Positions 46,732-56,043 of a stretch of 64,000 nt of DNA are shown here, piece by piece. Both the position numbers and the translations under genes were made by a program. The stretch covers positions 691,104,268-691,168,267 of the forward strand of contig CM068367.1 in the NCBI GenBank assembly GCA_034769895.1. Reading direction: 5' to 3'. Below the pieces are notes generated by a model. The model worked only from the letters and a program-made list of their open reading frames with translations. It ran no database searches and was not told where the DNA came from. This stretch comes from Magicicada septendecula. Lineage: Eukaryota > Arthropoda > Insecta > Hemiptera > Cicadidae. Numbering within the stretch: position 1 is the stretch's first letter; the number at the start of each line of letters is the position of its first letter.

Positions 46732-47455
46732 TGTTACGCACGTCCATCGATTTAAACGCTATGGTGACGACGAGTAGCGCGACTACGGCTACAGATGCTA
46801 ACGCCGATGTCGAACTGACTAAACCTCGTGGATGGTTCCGTACGTGCACGTGAACAACGATACGCGGTTGGAACTGTTAGACCTCATGAGGAAGGACCCA
46901 CCGCCCTCCATACCGTTTCGCAGTTGGGAACTCCACGAATACTCGGCTTTACCGACGACCAGCAGGCAGACGTGGACGATCAAGACGTTGTCGCAACTGG
47001 AGAAGCCGCGTTTCGTGATACTGAGCTTACAGACCGGAAGAAAGAACGATCTAAAAAAACACGCTAATGAATTCGATCACTGCAAGGTGACCAACGCGAG
47101 ACTCTTTCTGAACGACAAGTACTACCCGTACAATAACCTGAACTTGGATATCGCTAACGGACGCTACGCACTGCTGTACGACATGTATTATCGTTTTCAA
47201 AAATCGTACTACCATGGACTCAATCCAACGTACTTCTATCGCCGGACGAGTTCAGAGATAAAGCACCGCTATTCGTCTTCGATTGTAGCAGACAGGACGA
47301 GGAGCTCAAGGCTTCACCGGTCGATGTTCGATTAGAATTCGAGTCCTCCGAAAATTTTGCCTGCAGAAACCATGGCCTCCTTCATGATACTTCACGATTC
47401 GCTCAACGTATACACTCCGCTGTCCAACACTGTACCCAGACGCACTTGATTTTCC
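46732..47455 (+). pseudogene. double-jelly-roll major capsid protein, 3' part
   Basis: Resumes right after the GATAC duplication. First about 100 bases in one frame, then from 46832 a frame open for 167 codons with IPFRSWELHEYSALP, WTIKTLSQLEKPRFVILS, KLFLNDKYYP-like RLFLNDKYYPYNNLNLDI and ALLYDMYYRFQKSYY, the most conserved blocks of Polinton capsid proteins. A further frame change near 47300 leads to DVRLEFESSENF and then decays by 47455. The 177 bp up to the next ORF contain a TATA/initiator-like pair. Confidence 0.8.
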
Positions 47456-47518
47456 CCACTACCACCGGGTAGTTGCCTCCCCAATAACAGGAAATTGTAA
47501 TTTACTAACGGAAGTCGA

Positions 47519-47563
47519 TATTTATATTCATATTACCGAGTGTTGCATCATCATCCGTCAGTT
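47519..47563 (+). promoter_or_regulatory. possible TATA box and initiator
   Basis: TATTTATA at 47519-47526 and CGTCAGTT with presumed A at 47560; ATG of the next ORF at 47632. Spacing of about 40 is on the long side. Confidence 0.4.
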
Positions 47564-47631
47564 GGGAGACTGCAGTTGACTGGGAACGTTGTTACTGTGA
47601 ACGTTGTGATTGTGTTTTATTACCTAACGAC

Positions 47632-48296
47632 ATGGCTTCATCGATCGTCGAATTAGAACAGCAGCAGCAGCAGCAATTGCAACCGATACACCGCGACGTG
47701 TACTTAAGTCTAACGTACCCGTTGTCGCACAGACGATACGTAACAGCCGGTGTGTTGGAAGAACGCGAACACGATGTGTGCGTTTCGTTTACGAACGGTG
47801 CTCGTCCGCAACGCGTGCTATTCGATTTCACCGATTGGAACTTGTTGATTTTCTTACAGGAACGAATTACCGACGGTCTTCGATACCGTTCGTCCGACGT
47901 TAAGTTAGTTTTGTTTCAGGACAAGGACAAATGAGACAAAGACGACAGAATTAAAAGTGTTTACGTGAAACGCGGTTGTGTACATTTGAAAGACAAAAAG
48001 AACAGTTCGATCGTAATGAATGAAACGAGTGGTTGTGTTTTGTTCGGTTAATACCGATAGTTAAATAGTACGTAGCTCTTTTGTTTTACGAACAAGAGAA
48101 TATTAAACTGTACATCGATCGCATAGTATCGAGTGCGGGAGGACAATACGTCTGCCCACCGAACGTGTTTTGCGATATCGTGATGTACGACCGTTTGTAC
48201 GACGAACTCGTTATGTACGGGAAAGCGGAACCGGTGATACCGGATAATACCATAGCCGAGCTGACGCGAAACCTTGAAAAGGATGAAAAATGTTGA
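47632..48296 (+). pseudogene. unknown Polinton protein downstream of capsid
   Basis: From ATG 47632 a frame of 100 codons: Gln-rich start (EQQQQQQLQ), then DVYLSLTYPLSHRRYV, FDFTDWNLLIFLQERI and KLVLFQDKDK. A TGA at 47932 is followed in frame by VYVKRGCVHLKDKKN, then after shifts by YEQENIKLYIDRIVSSAGG and an end at TGA near 48294. These look like parts of one hydrophilic protein of about 220 residues. I recognise it only as the kind of unnamed gene that accompanies insect Polintons. Confidence 0.5.
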
Positions 48297-48324
48297 AGGA
48301 AAAAACAACAAAAATGGTGGAGTG

Positions 48325-48333
48325 TATATAAAT
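48325..48333 (+). promoter_or_regulatory. TATA box
   Basis: TATATAAAT, 45 bp upstream of ATG 48370. No clear TCAGT initiator follows. Confidence 0.5.
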
Positions 48334-48369
48334 CATCTCGTACGCGTTAACGTAGTAACACTTCTCGTC

Positions 48370-48942
48370 ATGTCGCCACGAGGAGAAGAGGAGGACGCTC
48401 GAACCGCTGTCGTTAAGTTTCAAGCGTTCCGCGGTGTGCAGAACGAGTATGTTGTCAAGGATTTCCCCGCGGTAGACCTGTCTACATGATGCTTTACGGT
48501 GGCGTTTTTCGCGCCTCCTTACGAACTATCGCGTCTCACCGAGACGACGATAAGAACTAACGAATGGTTGGAACGGCGTTATCACCGGCTGAAATGGGAC
48601 GACGGTTACATTCCGTACACGGACGTGTCGCGTACGATCGCACAAATCTGTTTGAATTTCACCGCAATCTACACTAAAGGGCCGGAGAAAGCCGCTTTTC
48701 TACGCGCGTACCACCGCAACGTTATCGATCTCAACGAAATGAACGCGCCGACGGCGAGCGACCGGTTAACGAGCTCGTTACAGTGCCCCATCGTGCAACA
48801 TCGGGACGACGACAGTGGAACGTTTACCAGGAGCGCGCTGCGTAGAGCGTTCTTCTACAGCGAGTGGATGGTAAACGCAAGAAAACAACGTGCTTTACGG
48901 TGTACTCTATGCACGAACGTTATGTATAACAATATATTTTAA
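48370..48942 (+). pseudogene. unknown Polinton protein, second downstream of capsid
   Basis: Start chosen at ATG 48370 (MSPRGEEEDARTAVVKFQAF) because a TATA box lies 45 bp before it. TGA/shift at 48487-48500 separates this from the main frame of 147 codons with AFFAPPYELSRLTETT, NEWLERRYHRLKWDDG, CLNFTAIYTKGPEKAAFLRAY. The block spacing resembles an RNase H-like or nuclease-like fold, but I see no certain catalytic set, so no function is claimed. Ends at TAA 48940-48942. Confidence 0.5.
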
Positions 48943-49061
48943 TGTGTGTTTGTGTGTGACTTTACACTACACAATGCAATGTTGCCTATTATAAGTATGG
49001 TATAGTAGTTAAGTATATACGTTTGTGTATAGGTGCGTTGTCTGAGTTTTTTTCACGTTAT

Positions 49062-49069
49062 GAGAGAGA

Positions 49070-49107
<38 letters not shown>
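49062..49107. repeat. (GA)n microsatellite
   Basis: About 20 GA units with one interruption. Confidence 0.9.
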
Positions 49108-49111
<4 letters not shown>

Positions 49112-49229
49112 TGATTGTAACCGGCTACGTCACTGACGCGGTAGAGATACTCATAAACGTAGTCGAGTTATCTGAGACGAGTCACTGGCACGGTGGAAAC
49201 ACCTGTAAACTCGCCTCGGTTTAACAGAA

Positions 49230-49231
<2 letters not shown>

Positions 49232-49301
<70 letters not shown>
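49232..49301. repeat. (GT)35 microsatellite
   Basis: Uninterrupted GT dinucleotides over 70 bp. Confidence 0.95.
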
Positions 49302-49302
<1 letters not shown>

Positions 49303-49728
49303 TACGTGAAAAAGTCGCTTCTCGATATTGCAACCGTACACCGAACTATTAGTTTAAAGTGGAAAAAAAAACAATAAAAATTTTTTTTTAACAATAAAAA
49401 ATAGCTTTAGTCGACATTGTGTAGTGTACGTTTGATTTTTTACCTAACACTGTACACATTAACAGTTCTGAGTTCTTAGCGTGTTAGGTGTTAGGTAACG
49501 CTGGAGTAGGCCTGTTTCATTTGATCGTGAAACGGGGAACGACGTAAAAAAAACGAAGCGTATCTCGTGTCACCTCCTGCGTCGCTTGGAAAAGACAAGA
49601 CGACATATCATTGTTTCAATTATACGTAATTGACACAACGATATGTATGCATCTAGTTATAAAATTCACTACAATAATTTATGTCAGTGTATTTCACAAT
49701 ACTCGACCGGCTACAGGAAATTCTTGTT

Positions 49729-49830
49729 ACAACTGTTGCATCATATCACCGTGAAACAGTATGGAGCAATTCAATTGTTAGAACTGTCGCATCATATCAC
49801 CGTGAAACATTATGGTGCAATTCGTGTTGA
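49729..49830. repeat. two 46-50-bp units shared with the Polinton terminal repeats
   Basis: Each unit contains CATCATATCACCGTGAAACA and a GGTGCAATTC-like end. Related units, in the same orientation, lie at about 50690-50745 and, inverted, at 21728-21830. Confidence 0.8.
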
Positions 49831-49879
49831 CAGGATGTTGTGTAGTTACACCCAATAGTAGAATAGGGGATTGTCCGCC

Positions 49880-49916
49880 TATATAAACGGGGCTCGTTAG
49901 CTATACCGTTCAGTCT
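49880..49916 (+). promoter_or_regulatory. strong TATA box and initiator
   Basis: TATATAAAC at 49880-49888 and GTTCAGTCTT with presumed +1 A at 49912, exactly 32 bp downstream. The following ATG is 49971. The best core promoter in the window. Confidence 0.7.
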
Positions 49917-49970
49917 TGTGTCATCAGTCGCAAGCAACGCTCCGCAATCAGCAGACTTACTACGCAAGCT

Positions 49971-50278
49971 ATGGATTCGTTTATACAGAAGTTTGGAAGC
50001 GTCACCGTATACAAATACGTAAGATGTCACGTTTTAAAAACGGGTATGAAGTATCCGATTCGCTAGTTTCAGAACGAGACAACCCGGTACGGACCTTCTC
50101 TGGCGGCCGTTATAACGAAGGGAAAGGACAGCACGGGAGTACTAAAAGTCTACTTGCTGAAGAGATACTCGAAACTGTTTACGGATGAGGAACTGCAAGG
50201 CATACAACCGGACACGCTTTACCTACAGTACAAAGGACAAAAAAATCGTGTAGCAGACATTACTATTTCAAAATTGTA
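49971..50278 (+). pseudogene. small Polinton gene, 102 codons with one internal stop
   Basis: ATG 49971 (MDSFIQKFGSVTVYKYV) to TAA 50276-50278 (ADITISKL). A TAG at 50064-50066, after GMKYPIR, is the only lesion. The remaining frame reads YGPSLAAVITKGKD, VLKVYLLKRYSKLFTDEELQ and LYLQYKGQKNRVADI. The alternation of short beta strands with a Gly/Lys turn suggests a small OB-like or other beta-barrel nucleic-acid-binding fold, such as a single-strand DNA-binding protein needed for protein-primed replication; this is inference. It has its own TATA box and initiator and lies just inside the right terminal repeat. Confidence 0.55.
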
Positions 50279-50456
50279 AATATTGTATGTCTGTATATTT
50301 GTAACACTTTTTTTATATGTTTCTTTGATAATACATGTATTAAAAAACATTATGAGCGTTATTTTTTCCTCTCCTAGTTCCTTTACCCCTTCCACCACTA
50401 CCACCATTTCTTCCGGTGACACAGTGTAGTCAGTGCCCAGTGTTTCGTCAGCAGTC

Positions 50457-50599
<143 letters not shown>

Positions 50600-51134
50600 A
50601 ACGTCTCACGATGACATTCGTAGACAGGTTTTCAAACGATTGTGTTGACGAGTACAGATAGTGCGGTGAAAGGATTTTGCAATTCACTTGTTAGAACTGT
50701 TGCATCATACCCCCCCCCCCCGTGAAACATTATGGTGCAATTCTGTTAGTGCTTACGAGTAGGTAGGTACTTTGCTATGTCACAATACACGTTTTATAAT
50801 CTCAAATTACAGTTTATTGCTTAATTATTTTTCTTATTTCTTTGTTAATAAATTAAATGGTGCTAACAGGATTTTCCCCCTCCTCGTTCCTTTCCCCTTC
50901 CTCCACTACCATCATTTTTACGCGTGACGTGTTAACGGGGGTCAGTGTTTCGTTCACCGTTGCCGGTGCAACATCTCTCGATGACTTTCGTGGACCTTGT
51001 TACACAAAATATTGCTTGTATTAAATTATGAAGATATATTTTGGTATAAACTAAATTTTAACGGAGATTTTGTGTCCGAATGCGCGCGTGTACAGACACA
51101 GAAATTCACGTTCAAGTAGGGGAATATGGAGCCA

Positions 51135-51205
51135 GGAAGTGTGACGTCACGATGTACTCTGACCAGAACATGACATCACGCTCAGCTGACGTTACTGACG
51201 TCATC
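51135..51205. promoter_or_regulatory. TGACGTCA/CAGCTG cluster, right TIR inner half
   Basis: TGACGTCA at 51142 and 51196 with CAGCTG near 51183 and 51208. Continues at 55325 after the inserted element. Confidence 0.55.
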
Positions 51206-51211
51206 ATCAGC

Positions 51212-52654
51212 TGTGACGATTTAATTAATAATAAAATCTTTAATAAATAAAAATTAATTTACTAGCAATTAAGTATTTTTAAATCGCACTATTAAACCTA
51301 AAGCCCCTGTACTAACTCAAAATAACTATGAGATGTAAATGGAAAATCTAACTAAACAATTAATAAAAAATCGAATTGTAAAAGCTATTAATATCACAGT
51401 TAACCCTTTTGAAAGTCATCGTGCGTTGACCTGTTTAATTCCGGACTCAACGTGTTTAGCGAGTCGTCTGTAACTTAGGAAAGTATAAAAATCATAATGT
51501 TTGTAATTAGTAATTTGAAGGCACGAGTAGTAGTTAAAATAATTCACTTAAATTATATATGTATAATTAATGTATTGTTTCTTGTAATAATAATGTCACT
51601 TTAAATAAAAATTGGAACTATATTATCGCGGAGTACTCGCCCCGCTCCGTTGTAATGTGCCAGCCGAATCGAGAAAAGAGTGACAATGCAGCCGTCAGAC
51701 CGTACACACCTACGAGCGAGAGCTCTTCAAAAATGCATTGATTAATTTTAAGTTTAACTGTTAGCTACCACTACTAAACGTGTTGAGCAAGTTTTAATAT
51801 ATAAAATGTAGAAAGTTGTGTTAAGAAATGTAATAAGTTAAACAAAGAAAAAAACTAAAAACACGTAAGCAAGATGACGTCTCCCCTCAAGAGGTAAATT
51901 CCAGTACCACTTTACATATGAAGATGTGACCTGCATAAACTTCACATGTGCACGAATACGAGCCATACGACGCTGACTAGGACCTACGTGGATCTACACC
52001 AACTTTAACCAGAAGAACTTCAATCTCCTCAGTGAACCAGCTATCTAGTACTCGCCGAAGACACGACCCAGATGACGACGCCGACTTCCAGAATTCCCAA
52101 GAGTGACACCCCAGGACGAGGTCACCACGACTTATTGTAAAGGTGACTCGATAGCTTGCCTATCGAGAGTTAATTATATTTGAGACATAACTTACAGATG
52201 AAAGAGACTTTTCAAAGACTATAATTTTCTTTAAACTATAAATGAGACCAACTAAGAGTACACTGTAATATTGAATATCATACGTTGTAACGTTAAATGT
52301 TAATTATAATCTCTTTAGTAAATAATACCATTCTTCAAATGGTAAAAGAAGTCTTGCAAGCACCTAGATGAACATAGTAATACTCAGACGTCTTTGCAAT
52401 ATATTTAAAGTAAACTCGGATCCGAGGTAAAAAGTACATGATCATTATGATCCCTAGTTTTTCAGAAAACCCTTTGAATATTTTAATCTAATTAATTATG
52501 TTTTGGGATTTTTCATATCATTTGTTAATAAAGAGAAGTCATCTTATTACACATTGAAGTGAGTGCATAAATCAGTGAAATACCTTCCCTTGTTTCCTAA
52601 TAATTAGCTTAATTAATTTTGTTAATTGTGTTGAGTTTAATTTCAGTTCGTTAC
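51212..52654 (+). other. 5' terminal region of the gag element, possible long LTR
   Basis: AT-rich, no genes. Starts TG and ends TTACA just before ACGTAGGCAGCCCATATAAT. If it is an LTR, it is about 1.44 kb and has no full partner at the 3' end. Confidence 0.4.
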
Positions 52655-52782
52655 AACGTAGGCAGCCCATATAATTGGCTGGTGTCAATTATATGTGCTG
52701 CCTACGTTGTAACGAACTGAAATTAAACTCAACACAATTAACAAAATTAATTAAGCTAATTATTAGGAAACAAGGGAAGGTA
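52581..52782. repeat. near-perfect palindrome: 97-bp arms, 8-nt loop
   Basis: Arms 52581-52677 and 52686-52782 pair throughout (coordinates sum to 105363) with a single mismatch; the loop is GCTGGTGT. The left arm is the end of the 5' terminal region plus CGTAGGCAGCCCATATAATTG. Confidence 0.95.
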
Positions 52783-53706
52783 AAAAACGTTACAAAAATG
52801 CGCCACTCTGCAAATTAATAAAAAAAGGTTGTAAGCATCGTGACATTAACAAAGATACGTCACGCTGATAATTAAAATAATTGTTACGTAGTAAAATTGA
52901 TAACTCTCGGCACTCAGTTATCTGATCTATGCACTCAGTTACTGTATTTTATGTAACACTAATTTTCATAAAATGAATTTATTTTAAGATACGTAAATTA
53001 ATACAATGATAGTCTGTATAACTTGAAATATCATTGTATGAAGCCAAATGCAAGTATGTACATGAATTTTAGTGCTTGTTGATCTGTTCAGTCTTTAACA
53101 GGTTTATATTGTGACAATCCAAGACCTGTAGTTTCTTGAATATGCCTGCGTAGTATGTCAGTGTATGTCTGTTGTCACGGTAAAAACAAAAACATATACT
53201 CCTGCGTAAAGTACACCCGGTTAATTACGTGTAAAGAATTTCGTAACTTAAAGTTGTTACCAAAAATAATTTAATGGGGGAAAGTACGAGAATTAATTAC
53301 TAAACTCAGACTGTTATAACCTGTAACTTGTAAAGCGTGTTTTGTTGAATAAGATTCACCCTATGCGTCCGACTGGCTTCTCCAGTTAAAACCGGTCGAG
53401 AAAGATAGGCTGAGGCATTGTGTAGAGAACAATACGTGTGCGTAATCCCCTCGTTCCCACGCATACACCTACCTTGTCTTTGTTTACTAAATAAGAGAGG
53501 GTGACCTACATTCCAGCAAACAGCTGATCGGTGATTTAACATTGAAATATGTGTGTGTGGAATTTCTCTCTCCCTTAGAAGAGAAATTATTCTCTTGAGA
53601 ATTATGCAAATGATTTACCCAAGAATGCAACTTGTCTATGTAGTTAGTGTATAGTGTTGTAAAATCAATTTTAAGTACGTTTTAATGTGTTAGAAATAAG
53701 ATAATA
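52783..53706. other. leader between palindrome and gag, no gene
   Basis: AT-rich, no credible frame. The final bases before the gag ATG are A-rich (AATAAGATAATA). Confidence 0.5.
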
Positions 53707-55179
53707 ATGGCACAATTTAATCCGGATTTGCTATTAAAGGACGAGCTGTCTTACGAAGCTCTTTTGCGTGGTCTACCCCATGCGAATGTGACAGTCGCGG
53801 AATTGCGTAAGTCAATACGCGAAAGTGGATTTGATGCACCCGCGCAATTAAGCAACCTAAGCGGACTCGATTATGAGAGCGAGAGAGAAATTTGTAATGC
53901 CAAGTATAGTGAGCTAACCTTATTGTCTCAAACCCTCCAAGACGAGAAATCTCCGGCGATAATTTTGCGGACTACTCAGAGAATAGAGCATTTAACCCGG
54001 CGAATGAAAAATTTGTTGATCTGGCCTAATCTTACGGAAATACCTCCTGAAGTCCAAAACTTTGCTGACGAAGCTTTACGTCGATTACCCACTATTATCA
54101 ATGAGTTAAGAAGAAAATCCGACTCGTTCCGAATGGATGAAATTGAGAAGTCCTTGAAGAAACTACACATCTCCCCAGTTCAATCCCCTACTACAGATCT
54201 ACCTCCACCTAACACTGATCGCGACTCACCCGCCGTATCGCAAATGCAAGCTACTCATGAGCAATATCCTGATAGAGATTTAAATGCCCCTCCTCCCAAT
54301 CGTTTCCAGATTCGCCCCGAAACGCACGAATTGACCACCCCGAATGCATCATATCGTCCTCCTAAAGGGATGCCAACCTTGAACTATAACGCAGACCTAT
54401 ATGGAAAAATCACTCATCCTGTGGAGAAACTTTTAACTGAAATCCCTTACACTGATGGATTAAATGTCTCCAAACTACTAAATTTCATCAAATATCTCCT
54501 GCAGATAAAAGATCTACAGCAGTTGAATGATTGGCAAATTTTGCAAGTTCTGCTACCGAAATGTAAACCCCCGTTAAAGAATCGTGTGATAGAAGCATTA
54601 AGCTCTACACTTCCAGTAGAAGACCTACATACCTCAATAATAAAGTACTTTATTCCCACCGGAATTTATGAAGAACTTAAAAGAAAGACCGTACTACGAG
54701 TACAAGGAAATCACGAGAGATTAGCTCATTACATCTCAGATATCAGGGAGTCATCTCGACTACTACGTGTAGATTGGAATGAGACACAGATGGTCGACAC
54801 CATTTTAGTAGGATTGTCACCACAGGAAAGATCTCGTTTAGCGTTGATAAATCGACCTAACACCATTGCGGATCTAGAACAATGCAGTATCCATTCTTCG
54901 AATGTATGGTACTCCGATCAGAATAGACATACGATGAAATCAGCAGAAACAAATAGAAATGAATTGCGAGCCCTAGAGCCCGGTGTAACAACCCTGCATG
55001 AAAGGCAAGTATTCAATAGACCTCACAATGTGCGCAGCCCTGGTAAGTTAAATGTAACACCATGTAAAACGGAAACAAGGTACCCTCCTCGCAATAAGCA
55101 CATCTGTTATAATTGCGGCAAATATGGACACATAAGAAAAAACTGTAACAGCAAGCAATTGGAACGTAAAACACCCTGA
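53707..55179 (+). CDS. intact gag-like protein with CCHC zinc knuckle, 490 aa
   Basis: Uninterrupted from ATG 53707 (MAQFNPDLLLKDELSYEALL) to TGA 55177-55179. N-terminal third: helical, with LRGLPHANVTVAELRKSI and a long charged helix (about 60-155). Middle: Pro-rich linker (about 160-235). Residues about 240-390: capsid-like helices (HPVEKLLTEIPYTDGLNVSKL, ERLAHYISDIRESSRLLRVDW, LVGLSPQERSRLAL), the pattern of Ty3/gypsy gag. C-terminus: CYNCGKYGHIRKNC (467-480), a retroviral-type CCHC. Builds virus-like particles and binds RNA in the family. Absence of any lesion contrasts with every other element protein nearby; it may be recent or kept by selection. Confidence 0.85.
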   Translation: MAQFNPDLLLKDELSYEALLRGLPHANVTVAELRKSIRESGFDAPAQLSNLSGLDYESEREICNAKYSELTLLSQTLQDEKSPAIILRTTQRIEHLTRRMKNLLIWPNLTEIPPEVQNFADEALRRLPTIINELRRKSDSFRMDEIEKSLKKLHISPVQSPTTDLPPPNTDRDSPAVSQMQATHEQYPDRDLNAPPPNRFQIRPETHELTTPNASYRPPKGMPTLNYNADLYGKITHPVEKLLTEIPYTDGLNVSKLLNFIKYLLQIKDLQQLNDWQILQVLLPKCKPPLKNRVIEALSSTLPVEDLHTSIIKYFIPTGIYEELKRKTVLRVQGNHERLAHYISDIRESSRLLRVDWNETQMVDTILVGLSPQERSRLALINRPNTIADLEQCSIHSSNVWYSDQNRHTMKSAETNRNELRALEPGVTTLHERQVFNRPHNVRSPGKLNVTPCKTETRYPPRNKHICYNCGKYGHIRKNCNSKQLERKTP

Positions 55180-55245
55180 TCCAAAAAACATGTAAGGCAG
55201 GGAGACCCGAAATCCTGTGTCTTCCGCAGCAACTCGAAATCTGGT

Positions 55246-55283
55246 GACGTAGGCAGCCCATATAATTGGCTGGTGTCAATTAG
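55246..55283 (+). repeat. second copy of the palindrome-centre module
   Basis: ACGTAGGCAGCCCATATAAT followed by TGGCTGGTGTCAATTA, the same as 52655-52691 across the hairpin loop, here without the inverted arm. Confidence 0.9.
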
Positions 55284-55324
55284 GATGGGTTCCCTGGATT
55301 TGTAACGTGGCAAGATACGTTACA

Positions 55325-55440
55325 CAGCTGTTCAGCTGATCATGACGTCATTTCCAGCTGTTCGTGACGTCACAACTTCCGATCATCACCTGATCGTGAC
55401 GTCACACTTCCTGGCTCGATACCACCCCCTAACACACTAC
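55325..55440. repeat. Polinton right terminal inverted repeat, outer end
   Basis: Inverted counterpart of 21225-21345. TGACGTCA at 55343, 55365 and 55397; ends CCCCCTAACACACTAC at 55440, then TTGCCA (55441-55446) as target duplication. Confidence 0.85.
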
Positions 55441-55446
55441 TTGCCA
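55441..55446. repeat. Polinton target-site duplication, right (TTGCCA)
   Basis: Same 6-mer as 21219-21224. Confidence 0.85.
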
Positions 55447-55821
55447 CTCTGTACAACCAACCTAACTAATGGACTAAAGTAATTCGCAAGCAGTAAGCCA
55501 AGTCTCGTGACAGTAAAAATTTTAGGAATAAAATTGTCGTTAAAGTTGCGATGATAAATTTTTAGTTATTAAACAACAAAAATTGCCTCTTTCTACAAGA
55601 AAGAAACGGGACACGTTTTTATACCTTTGGCGGCACAGACATGACGTAGTCACGTGGTTAACGTCTGACTACTTGAGAACATGAAACAACGCTATTCACG
55701 TGATCTCAAATTCGTTATTTTCAACTCGATGAGTAATTTATGATACTGTTTGCTAAATAAATTATAGAACACATATTATTTTTAAAAAGTGTGTTTAATG
55801 TAAAATATGATACTATTTTAG
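55447..55821 (+). other. host intron sequence
   Basis: AT-rich, ends with a TACTATTTTAG acceptor at 55811-55821. No gene. Confidence 0.5.
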
Positions 55822-56043
55822 AGGGGAGCCAGTGGTGACCGATGCCGAAAATAGACAGATGAAGCTGTACCCGCATGTGAGACATATCCTCACTACACTG
55901 AAACTGAAAAACATCACGGCTGTGGCGATAACTAGGTGTCCTGAAGTGGTCCTTCTTCGTAAAATGATGAAGCTACTTGATCTCAGACAGTACTTCGAAG
56001 AACTAATCGTTCATCCTGCTCCAAAATTAAATCACTTTTATTG
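55822..56043 (+). CDS. MDP1: internal exon of magnesium-dependent phosphatase 1 (MDP1-like)
   Basis: Exon of 222 bp between acceptor AG (55820-55821) and donor GTAAGC (56044). First full codon at 55823; both flanking introns are phase 2. Translation has LYPHVRHILTTLKLKNITAV, AITRCPEVVLLRKMMKLLDL, YFEELIVHPAPKLNHF. This matches the middle of the HAD-family MDP1: the helix before motif II, the motif II Thr/Ser-Arg (ITR; SR or TR in the family), and the Lys (PKLNHF; K of motif III). The N-terminal DxDxT motif and C-terminal motif IV must lie on other exons, which I did not find in the window. The product would be a cytosolic phosphatase acting on protein tyrosine or glycated substrates. The only host gene part seen. 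Confidence 0.75.

Larger units (their letters stand above)
48943..49728. other. no recognisable gene; two dinucleotide repeats
   Basis: Contains (GA)n at 49062-49107 and (GT)n at 49232-49301, and a small inverted repeat (TACCTAACAC at 49441 with GTGTTAGGTA at about 49488). Transition from genes to the right terminal region of the Polinton. Confidence 0.6.
51212..55324 (+). mobile_element. 4.1-kb gag-carrying retroelement inserted in the right TIR
   Basis: Flanked by CAGC at 51208-51211 and 55325-55328, starts TGTGACG and ends CGTTACA. The equivalent place in the left TIR (about 21340-21355) is uninterrupted, which fixes the borders. Contains one intact gag gene (53707-55179) and no protease, RT or integrase. 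The long region before gag ends ...TTCGTTACA at 52654, like the element end ...TACGTTACA, but the two termini do not match along their length, so complete LTRs are not present. It is best read as a gag-only, rearranged or non-autonomous LTR element. Confidence 0.75.

Noticed and set aside
51212-52654. Certain 5' LTR of the gag element
   Set aside because: No matching copy at the 3' end, so it is kept only as a possible LTR.
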